Below are positions 31,962 to 37,883 of a stretch of DNA of 37,883 nt, piece by piece. Made by a program: the position numbers and the translations under genes. A model generated the notes under the pieces. The model made no database searches. It was given only the letters and a program-made list of their open reading frames with translations, and was not told the DNA's origin. This DNA is from Acidimicrobiales bacterium (GTDB taxonomy: Bacteria > Actinomycetota > Acidimicrobiia > Acidimicrobiales > Aldehydirespiratoraceae). Within the stretch, counting starts at the first letter, position 1. Each line of letters opens with the position of its first letter. The stretch covers positions 1-37,883 of the forward strand of contig JAJCXW010000216.1 in NCBI GenBank assembly GCA_029263235.1, in the 5' to 3' direction.

Positions 31962-31968
31962 GACCGGA

Positions 31969-33834
31969 ATGGTGAAGCGTCCTCCTGCCGGTTCGATTCC
32001 GGACACACCCGGGTCGTATCAGTTCAAGGACATCGACGGCCGCGTGATCTACGTCGGGAAGGCCAACAGCCTTCGGTCGCGATTGTCGAACTACTTCCAG
32101 GACCCTCGAAACCTCGCGACTCGAACCCGTCAGATGGTGGCGACGGCCGATTCGGTCGAGTGGATTCAGGTCGCCAACGAGGTCGAAGCCTTGATGCTGG
32201 AGTACACCCTCATCCAGCGACACAAGCCCCGATTCAACGTCCGCTACACCGACGACAAGTCCTACCCGTTCCTGTGCCTCACGACGATCGACGATTGGCC
32301 ACGCGCCATGGTGATGCGAGGCAAGCGCAAGAAGGGCAATCGATATTTCGGTCCCTACGGGCAGGCCTACGCCATTCGCGAGACACTCGACCTGCTGCTG
32401 CGGACCTTTCCGATTCGCACGTGTAGCGACGCCAAATTCCGCCGCCACGAGAAGTTGGCCAAGCCGTGCCTGCTGTTTCACATCGAGAAGTGCGCGGGGC
32501 CTTGTGTCGGGGAGATCGATCACTCCGAATACGAGCAGCTTGTCGGGAATCTCATCGGGTTTCTCGAGGGCGACACGGATGCGGTGGTGAGTCGTCTCGA
32601 GGCCGACATGGAGGCGGCGGCAGAGTCGCTCGAGTACGAGCTGGCGGCCCGGCACCGCGATCGCCTGTCTTCGGTTCGCAAGGCCATCGAGAAGCAGCAG
32701 ATGGTGTTCAACCGCAACGAGGACGTCGATCTGATCGGCTTGGTCGATGATGAGCTCGAGGCGGCCGTGCAGGTCTTCTACGTTCGCAAGGGGAGGGTGA
32801 TGGGCCGACGCGGGTTCGTGGTCGACAAGGCCGAACCGCTCGAACGCCCGGAGCTGGTGAGCCGCGTGCTCGAACGTCTCTACTTCGAGGACAATCCGGT
32901 TGGTTCGCCGAAAGAAGTGTTGGTTCCTGATTTGCCGCACCGTCCGGCGTTGTACGAGGAATGGCTCAGCGATCAGCGCGGTTCGAAGGTGACGATCAGG
33001 GTGCCGATGCGAGGCGACAAGCGGGCCCTTCAGCAGACGGTGACCCAGAACGCTTCGGATACCTTCTCTCGTCATCGATTGAAGCGAATGAGCGATCACA
33101 ACAGTCGGGCCCGCGCCCTCAACGAGCTTCAGGAACACCTGAGCCTCCCGGCGGCCCCCCTCAGGATCGAGTGCTACGACATGAGCCACATCCAGGGCAC
33201 CGACTACGTGGGATCGATGGTGGTGATGGAGGACGGCCTGCCGAAGAAGTCGCAGTATCGACGATTCAAGATCAGGACAGTGGATGGGAACGACGACTTC
33301 GCGGCGATGGAAGAGGTCCTGACCCGCCGCCTGACCAGCTATCTGCATCAGCGTGAGCGCCCGATCGAGGAGCGCGACGGCAAGTTCTCGTACCCGCCCC
33401 AGCTGCTCCTCGTCGATGGCGGCAAGGGTCAGCTGGGTGTGGCGGTGCGAGTCCTGGCCGAGCTCGGCCTGTCCGAGGAGATTCCGGTGGCCTCACTCGC
33501 CAAACAGTTCGAGGAGGTCTACCTTCCGGGACTGTCGGCGCCGGTGGAGCTGCCGCGGCAGGGGGAGGGCCTCTACATGCTGCAGCGAATTCGCGACGAG
33601 TCTCATCGGTTCGCGATCGCATATCACCGTCAACTGAGAGACAAGAGGGCGGTCTCCTCGTCGCTCGACGGCATCGCCGGGCTTGGGCCGGCGCGCAAAG
33701 CTCGGCTGGTGAAAGAGTTCGGTGGTGTAAACGCTGTCAAGCGCGCCGACATATCAAGCCTCAAGAACCTCCCTTGGCTTCCCGACCATGTAGGCGAGAA
33801 TGTTTACAATGCTTTGCACTCTGGCGGCCGGTAG
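31969..33834 (+). CDS. uvrC: UvrABC excinuclease subunit C
   Basis: The dual-incision nuclease of nucleotide excision repair, 621 residues. The N-terminal GIY-YIG domain for 3' incision spans about 14-95 (TPGSYQFKD, RVIYVGKANSLRSRLSNYF, EALMLEYTLIQRHKPRFN). Four cysteines follow (TCSD, KPCLLF, EKCAGPCVG). A UVR helix pair (about 205-235) contacts UvrB. The C-terminal RNase H-like domain for 5' incision has IECYDMSHIQGTDYVGSMVV and LLLVDGGKGQLGVA. The helix-hairpin-helix pair starts near 567 (LDGIAGLGPARKARLVKEFGGV). The first motif reads GSY rather than the common GVY; the tyrosine is kept. The track's GTG 31948 adds seven odd residues. ATG 31969 has a -10-like element 7 nt upstream. Confidence 0.98.
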   Translation: MVKRPPAGSIPDTPGSYQFKDIDGRVIYVGKANSLRSRLSNYFQDPRNLATRTRQMVATADSVEWIQVANEVEALMLEYTLIQRHKPRFNVRYTDDKSYPFLCLTTIDDWPRAMVMRGKRKKGNRYFGPYGQAYAIRETLDLLLRTFPIRTCSDAKFRRHEKLAKPCLLFHIEKCAGPCVGEIDHSEYEQLVGNLIGFLEGDTDAVVSRLEADMEAAAESLEYELAARHRDRLSSVRKAIEKQQMVFNRNEDVDLIGLVDDELEAAVQVFYVRKGRVMGRRGFVVDKAEPLERPELVSRVLERLYFEDNPVGSPKEVLVPDLPHRPALYEEWLSDQRGSKVTIRVPMRGDKRALQQTVTQNASDTFSRHRLKRMSDHNSRARALNELQEHLSLPAAPLRIECYDMSHIQGTDYVGSMVVMEDGLPKKSQYRRFKIRTVDGNDDFAAMEEVLTRRLTSYLHQRERPIEERDGKFSYPPQLLLVDGGKGQLGVAVRVLAELGLSEEIPVASLAKQFEEVYLPGLSAPVELPRQGEGLYMLQRIRDESHRFAIAYHRQLRDKRAVSSSLDGIAGLGPARKARLVKEFGGVNAVKRADISSLKNLPWLPDHVGENVYNALHSGGR

Positions 33835-33844
33835 GTCGCTTGAC

Positions 33845-33873
33845 GCCGCGGCATGCGATGCTGCGGCTAGATT
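33845..33873 (+). terminator. Hairpin after uvrC, possibly terminator plus -10 of the next gene
   Basis: GCCGCGGCAT-gcg-ATGCTGCGGC (33845-33867) forms a 10-bp stem with one G-U pair and a 3-nt loop, 11 nt after the uvrC stop. Only a weak tract, TAGATTG, follows. TAGATT (33868-33873) also fits TANNNT and would start a short leader that includes the AGGAG at 33891. The site may therefore serve both to end uvrC and to start the next gene. Confidence 0.42.
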
Positions 33874-33901
33874 GCCTCGGCGTGGGAAATAGGAGTCGAT
33901 G

Positions 33902-35368
33902 ATGGCCGACACACCCTCTGCGGATAGTCAGGAAGGTTCAGGGGTCCTCAAGCCCTTTGTCGACCGTCCTCATGAGCCGCTGCCACCGATCGTTGCGCCG
34001 GAGCCACCGCCTGCGGTAGCCCAGCCCGAGCCGTCCCCGCTGGAGTCGAGCCCGGCTGAGTCGATCCAAGAAGAGTCGCCTGCAGCTCCGGCTCCTCCGG
34101 CAGAGCCGTCGACGGCAGTTGCCGCCGAACCCGAGCCCCTTCTTCGCACTGCCGACATGTCGTCGCAGTCATCTGATGAACGCCTGTTGATGTTGCCGCC
34201 GGACAATTCCGGCAAGGTTGTGCTCTCGAGAAAGGTCTTCGGTCTCGGTCTTCTGGTGGTTGCGGTGGTCATAGCTGGCCTCGCGTTCATGTGGACGACA
34301 TCCGGAGACGATGGCGACACCGCGGCGCCGCCGTCCTCTGCGACAACAGCCGCCCCCAGCGACTCAGCACCGGACGACACGGCTACCACCGTTCCCACCG
34401 AGTCGGGTGAAACAGATTCCGGCGAAGACGGAGACGCGACGGTTGAGAGTCTCCAGGCCGAGGTCGACTCGCTGAAGTCGGTGATCGCGGCCATACCAGC
34501 CCCTGCACTGCCTGGATCGAGCCTGCAGCGAATCGTCGTGTCGGCCGAGGCCAGCTTTGTGAGCGCCAGCGATACTTCGGTCGCGGTAGTGGGGCCTTTC
34601 GGCAACTACGCCAACATCGATCCGGCCAACAACTCCGTGACTGCTGCTGGTCAAGTGGCCGACGGGGCGACCCGAGTCATACGCACGCCAACTTCGGTGT
34701 GGCTCACCAACTACCACGACAGCCAGCTGGTGTGGGTTGATCCGGTGACCAACACCGTCAACTTCGCCTTCGACTTCCCGGGCCCGGACGGCCTGGCGAA
34801 GGACGGTGGTTCCCTGATCGTGTCTTCATTCGACGATGGCTATGTCGCCAGGTTTGATCCAGGCGCGGGCAAGACTGTCGAACAGGTCGCGGTCGGAGGC
34901 AGCCCCACCGCTGTGATTGTCGATGAGCAGGGCGGAATCTGGGCGGCCGTGTTCGACACCGGCGAACTGGTGAGAATCGATCCGTCCACATTCACGGTCA
35001 CCGATCGAATCCCGGTTGGTGCCGGCCCGGTTGGTTTGGCAATGTCCGAAGGCACGATCTGGGTGTCCAACAATCAGGAGGGCACCGTCGTTGAGGTGTC
35101 GATGGCCGAGCGCCGGGTTCTCGCGACCCTTGCAGTCGGTCTGGGCCCAACCGAGCTACTGGTGGCGGGCGACAGCGTCTGGGTGGCGGTCACCGATGCC
35201 GGCGACCTTGTTCAGATCAGCATCGTCGACAGTCTGATCGTCACCCGCACCCCTCTGGGTGGCGTGCTCCGCAATGGCGGTCCCACTGGGATCTCCTTCG
35301 GTGCAGGTTCAATCTGGGTTGCGATCGAGGGCGAGCAGTCTGTCGTCAGAATCACGCCTCCGGCCTGA
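33902..35368 (+). CDS. Membrane-anchored beta-propeller (YVTN/NHL-like) protein
   Basis: A 488-residue protein of unknown function. Residues 1-110 are proline, glutamate, alanine and serine rich (EPLPPIVAPEPPPAVAQPEP), probably disordered and cytoplasmic. One membrane helix (about 111-131, KVFGLGLLVVAVVIAGLAFMW) follows basic residues, placing the rest outside. An Asp/Ser/Thr-rich linker and a short coiled coil (ATVESLQAEVDSLKSVIAAI) lead to six or so repeats of about 43 residues of the type GPVGLAMSEGTIWVSNNQEGTVVEVS, a YVTN/Vgb-like propeller. Propellers of this kind usually bind proteins or glycans. AGGAG at 33891 is best spaced for the second ATG (33902) rather than 33899. It resembles nothing with a known role that I can name. 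Confidence 0.82.
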   Translation: MADTPSADSQEGSGVLKPFVDRPHEPLPPIVAPEPPPAVAQPEPSPLESSPAESIQEESPAAPAPPAEPSTAVAAEPEPLLRTADMSSQSSDERLLMLPPDNSGKVVLSRKVFGLGLLVVAVVIAGLAFMWTTSGDDGDTAAPPSSATTAAPSDSAPDDTATTVPTESGETDSGEDGDATVESLQAEVDSLKSVIAAIPAPALPGSSLQRIVVSAEASFVSASDTSVAVVGPFGNYANIDPANNSVTAAGQVADGATRVIRTPTSVWLTNYHDSQLVWVDPVTNTVNFAFDFPGPDGLAKDGGSLIVSSFDDGYVARFDPGAGKTVEQVAVGGSPTAVIVDEQGGIWAAVFDTGELVRIDPSTFTVTDRIPVGAGPVGLAMSEGTIWVSNNQEGTVVEVSMAERRVLATLAVGLGPTELLVAGDSVWVAVTDAGDLVQISIVDSLIVTRTPLGGVLRNGGPTGISFGAGSIWVAIEGEQSVVRITPPA

Positions 35369-35386
35369 ACCGGCGTATCAACCGTC

Positions 35387-36148
35387 GTGAACGAACTGGA
35401 TTGGGACGACCACGCCGACTGGTGGCAACGTGAGTTCACTGACGGCGTCGACCCCGAGTATGTCGAGCAGATCATCCCGCTCGCCGTTCATCATCTTGCC
35501 GGAGCCGAGCGTGTGCTCGATGTTGGCACTGGTGAGGGACAGATCGCGAGGGCGGTCTGCCGCGAGGTTGGCGCTGAAGTGGTGGGCGTCGACCCGACTG
35601 CTTCGCTGCTCGATCTGGCGCATCAACGTGCGGGCGGCCCTCGCTATCTGAGGGCCGAGTCTGACGGGCTGCCGTTGGCCAATGCGTCGGTCGATGCGGT
35701 GGTGGTGTGTCTGGTATTCGAACACGTCGACAATCTGTCCGAGTCGCTGTCAGAGGTGGCTCGGGTGTTGCGTCCGGGCGGTCGATTCCTCCTGTTCTTG
35801 AACCATCCGCTGTTACAGACGCCGGGTAGTGCCTTGATTGTCGATCACATGGTCGATCCGGCTGAGACGTATTGGCGGCTGGGTCCGTATCTGCCGGGAG
35901 CGGAGACGGTGGAGGAGGTCCAGAAGGATGTCTTTGTTCGGTTCGTTCATCGCCCGCTGAGTGCCTACCTGAACGAGATGACGAGGGCTGGCCTCCGACT
36001 GGTCCACATGGATGAGCCGGCGCCTCCTCCGGGGTTCCTGGCGCGATCTGGGGTCGCCGAACGTGCGGTCGCGGCGGCTACCCCGAGGCTGCTGCTCTTG
36101 GTCGCGGAGCGAAGCAGCAGCGGGGTCGAGGACAGAGGCACCGAGTGA
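35387..36148 (+). CDS. Class I SAM-dependent methyltransferase
   Basis: A 253-residue Methyltransf_11-type protein. Motif I is RVLDVGTGEGQIARAV (about 42-57), with the acidic SAM ribose contact in VVGVDPTASLLDLA. Motif post-I/II is ANASVDAVVVCLVFEHVDNLSESLSEVARVLRPGGRFLLFLNHPLL. The substrate is unknown. The GTG start is 18 nt after the propeller gene, so they are probably cotranscribed. It lies just before rapZ, with which it has no known functional link. Confidence 0.88.
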   Translation: MNELDWDDHADWWQREFTDGVDPEYVEQIIPLAVHHLAGAERVLDVGTGEGQIARAVCREVGAEVVGVDPTASLLDLAHQRAGGPRYLRAESDGLPLANASVDAVVVCLVFEHVDNLSESLSEVARVLRPGGRFLLFLNHPLLQTPGSALIVDHMVDPAETYWRLGPYLPGAETVEEVQKDVFVRFVHRPLSAYLNEMTRAGLRLVHMDEPAPPPGFLARSGVAERAVAAATPRLLLLVAERSSSGVEDRGTE

Positions 36149-36173
36149 ACCCGATGTGGGCAACTCAGGTGAC

Positions 36174-36179
36174 TACGAT
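36174..36179 (+). promoter_or_regulatory. Candidate -10 element for rapZ (TACGAT)
   Basis: TACGAT (TANNNT) lies 9 nt before GTG 36189, in the 40-bp gap after the methyltransferase gene. The resulting leader would be 0-3 nt. The spacing is slightly longer than at the other starts, so confidence is low. Confidence 0.28.
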
Positions 36180-36188
36180 CGGTGTTCT

Positions 36189-37049
36189 GTGAGCGAGTTG
36201 CTGGTGATAACGGGTATGTCGGGCGCCGGGCGTAGCCAGGCCGCCAACAATCTCGAGGACCTCGGTTGGTTCGTGATGGACAACCTTCCTCCGAGTCTCA
36301 TTCCCAAGGTCGCTGAGCTCGCCGAAGGCACCGGAGCCAGCGATCGTCTGGCGCTCGTGGTCGGATCGGGGCGTTACCACGAGGAGGTCGTGCCTCTCGT
36401 TTCTGATCTGCGTTCAGGGTTCGATCGTCTGAGACTGCTCTACCTCGACGCCTCCACCGAAGTGTTGGTGCGCCGTTATGAGTCCACCCGTCGCCGTCAT
36501 CCATTTGCCGACACCGAGACCGAGACTCGCACCCTCACCGAGTTGATCGAGGCCGAACGCATTGCGCTCGAACCCCTACGCAGCGGCGCCGATCTGGTGA
36601 TCGACACGTCTGACCTCAACGTGCATCAGCTTCGCGACCGAGTCCGTGAAGCGTTTGCCGACGAGGACGCCGGACCAACGATGCGGGCGTCCGTGGTGTC
36701 GTTCGGCTACAAGCACGGCCTTCCTCTCGACGTCGACATGGTGTTCGACTGTCGGTTCCTGCCCAATCCTCATTGGGTTGAGGAGCTTCGCCCTCTCACC
36801 GGCCTCGACGAACCGGTCTCGCGCTACGTGCTCGAGCAGCCGGTCACCGGAGCCTTTCTCGCCCGCTTCGAACGGCTCTTGGCGCTCACGCTTCCGTTCT
36901 ATGAGCAAGAGGGCAAGTCGTATCTGACCATCGCCTTCGGTTGCACCGGCGGGCACCATCGATCGGTGGCTCTGGCCGAACGAGTCGCCGAGATTCTCGA
37001 CCGTCATGGCTATCCGGCTTCGGTGGTCCACCGGGACGTGGAGAAGTGA
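36189..37049 (+). CDS. rapZ: RapZ-family nucleotide-binding protein (YvcJ/RapZ)
   Basis: A 286-residue protein. The N-terminal P-loop domain reads LLVITGMSGAGRSQAANNLEDLGWFVMDNLPPSLI. The Walker A lysine is replaced by Arg15 (GMSGAGRS), as I recall for other actinobacterial RapZ. It also has RLLYLDASTEVLVRRYESTRRRHPF. The C-terminal domain has DMVFDCRFLPNPHWVEELRPLTGLD and FGCTGGHHRSVALAERVAE. In E. coli, RapZ is an RNA adaptor that controls GlmS through sRNA decay and senses glucosamine-6-phosphate; the actinobacterial role is less clear. The track begins at 36012 inside the methyltransferase; MSELLVITGMSGAG from GTG 36189 is the family start. It is coupled to yvcK by GTGA. Confidence 0.95.
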   Translation: MSELLVITGMSGAGRSQAANNLEDLGWFVMDNLPPSLIPKVAELAEGTGASDRLALVVGSGRYHEEVVPLVSDLRSGFDRLRLLYLDASTEVLVRRYESTRRRHPFADTETETRTLTELIEAERIALEPLRSGADLVIDTSDLNVHQLRDRVREAFADEDAGPTMRASVVSFGYKHGLPLDVDMVFDCRFLPNPHWVEELRPLTGLDEPVSRYVLEQPVTGAFLARFERLLALTLPFYEQEGKSYLTIAFGCTGGHHRSVALAERVAEILDRHGYPASVVHRDVEK

Positions 37050-37883
37050 CCAGACCAGTGGAGCGGGTGGTGGCCATCGGCGGCGGCCACGGGCTTGCTG
37101 CAACCCTCGAAGGGCTCGCCACATGGTGCACCGAAGTCACCGCCGTGGTGTCGGTGGCCGACGATGGGGGCTCGAGCGGCCGGCTTCGTCGCGATCTCGG
37201 GATACCGGCGCCCGGCGACATGAGGCGGTGTCTGGCGGCGCTGACCCCACCGGGTCTACCCCGTGATGCCCTGGAGCACCGATTCGCCGGCGGCGATCTC
37301 GACGGCCACGCTGCCGGCAATATCTGGCTGGCTGCGCTGCTGGAGTCGGCATCCGACACCGTGGAAGCACTCGATGCTCTTGCCTCGATGGTGGGAGCCC
37401 GTGGTCGGATATTGCCGGCGACTCACGGTTCGGTCGATTTGCTTGCCCACACCGGCCACGGGGTCGTGCAGGGGCAGGTCGCGGTGGCCTCCACGATCGG
37501 CGTTCAGCGTGTCTCCACTCAGCCGACCGACCCGCCGGTCCCGGCCGAGGTTGTGGCGGCCATTGCCGATGCCGATGCGGTGGTCGTGGGGCCGGGCTCA
37601 TTGTTCACCAGCGTCCTGGCGGCCTTGGTGCCTGGTGTGCTGCGTGCCATTGAGGCCAGCGAGGCCCTGGTGGTCTACGTCGCCAATCTCGACCCCGAAA
37701 GCGACGAGACACGGAGCTTCTCGCTGGCCGATCACCTCAACGCGGTGTCCCGTCATGGGTTACAACCCGATGTCGTACTGGCCGACCGGGCCGAGGTCAA
37801 CAGTTCGCAGCACGACGCCTTTCCCACAGACTTCGAGTTGGTGTTTCGTACTGTCGCCCAACCGAATAGTTTTCTCCATGATG
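37046..37883 (+). CDS. yvcK: Gluconeogenesis/cell-wall factor YvcK (CofD family), 3' truncated
   Basis: An open frame from GTG 37046, overlapping the rapZ stop, runs off the right edge after 279 codons. The ORF track missed it because it has no stop in the window. It reads VVAIGGGHGLAATLEGLATW, then VTAVVSVADDGGSSGRLRRDLGIPAPGDMRRCLAAL, DLDGHAAGNIWLAALLES, ADAVVVGPGSLFTSVLAALVPGVL and YVANLDPESDETRSFSLADHLNAV. These are the conserved motifs of YvcK proteins, UDP-sugar-binding members of the CofD/UPF0052 family needed for normal cell-wall growth on some carbon sources. The DDGGSSGRLR motif is intact. The usual next gene, whiA, would lie beyond the window. Confidence 0.95.
   Translation, partial: MTRPVERVVAIGGGHGLAATLEGLATWCTEVTAVVSVADDGGSSGRLRRDLGIPAPGDMRRCLAALTPPGLPRDALEHRFAGGDLDGHAAGNIWLAALLESASDTVEALDALASMVGARGRILPATHGSVDLLAHTGHGVVQGQVAVASTIGVQRVSTQPTDPPVPAEVVAAIADADAVVVGPGSLFTSVLAALVPGVLRAIEASEALVVYVANLDPESDETRSFSLADHLNAVSRHGLQPDVVLADRAEVNSSQHDAFPTDFELVFRTVAQPNSFLHD

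Noticed and set aside
31951-33348. 465-residue minus-strand ORF opposite uvrC
   Set aside because: Antisense to clear UvrC motifs. The translated sequence shows no recognisable domain and has shadow-frame composition.
35716-35735. TTCGAACACGTCGAC inside the methyltransferase gene as a LexA site
   Set aside because: Only the left half matches. The right half GTTCG is absent, and the position is inside a coding region.
1-37883. tRNA, rRNA, transposase, phage or toxin-antitoxin genes
   Set aside because: I looked in the gaps on both strands and found no cloverleaf-like sequence, transposase motif, integrase or paired small toxin-like ORFs. A tRNAscan/Infernal run would be the decisive check.

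Overview
The window is GC-rich, densely coding DNA with G/C-biased third codon positions and many GTG starts. It is almost certainly the chromosome of an actinomycete (Actinomycetota). The order pdtaR (an ANTAR response regulator), polA, rpsA, coaE, an MFS gene, uvrB, uvrA follows the block I know from Mycobacterium (pdtaR..polA-rpsA-coaE..uvrB..uvrA), and uvrC, rapZ, yvcK is the usual actinobacterial run. PolA, RpsA and UvrB read like actinobacterial proteins, but the Tad-pilus insertion and divergent details suggest a deep lineage, perhaps Acidimicrobiia. That placement is inference. I see no tRNA, rRNA, CRISPR array, transposase or attachment site, and no gene-free stretch over 300 bp.

Layout. 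(1) 1-5.4 kb: the tail of an unknown gene, a small coiled-coil protein coupled to pdtaR, polA, and rpsA with a structured leader and a strong terminator. (2) 5.4-16.7 kb: a Tad (Flp) pilus locus inserted between rpsA and coaE. It holds cpaB, cpaE/tadZ, tadA, a vWA-like/tadB fusion, tadC, a polytopic GT-C-like membrane protein, a histidine kinase, a NarL-type regulator and the Flp pilin. (3) 16.7-25.4 kb: coaE, an MFS transporter, uvrB, a second polytopic membrane protein and uvrA. (4) 25.5-32 kb: a cell-surface glycan cassette with a polyprenyl-phosphate sugar transferase, two GT2 enzymes, an FkbM-like methyltransferase, a Wzx-like flippase and a GT4 enzyme. (5) 32-37.9 kb: uvrC, a membrane-anchored beta-propeller protein, a class I methyltransferase, rapZ, and yvcK running off the end.

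How the parts work together. uvrA, uvrB, uvrC and polA together supply damage recognition, incision and repair synthesis for nucleotide excision repair. A perfect 14-bp palindrome matching the Gram-positive LexA box lies just upstream of uvrA and overlaps the expected -35 region of a promoter that appears to be leaderless. The same TANNNT-(6 to 8 nt)-start arrangement recurs upstream of the 101 gene, polA, coaE, uvrB, uvrA and uvrC. The Tad genes encode the cytoplasmic motor, inner-membrane platform and pilin of a monoderm pilus. No prepilin peptidase, TadE/F or secretin is present. The two-component system next to flp is the obvious candidate regulator.

Most unusual: the signal-peptide/vWA-like/TadB fusion, the SOS box on an apparently leaderless uvrA, the recurrent leaderless promoter architecture, the two tandem hairpins ahead of rpsA, and the inverted repeats around flp.
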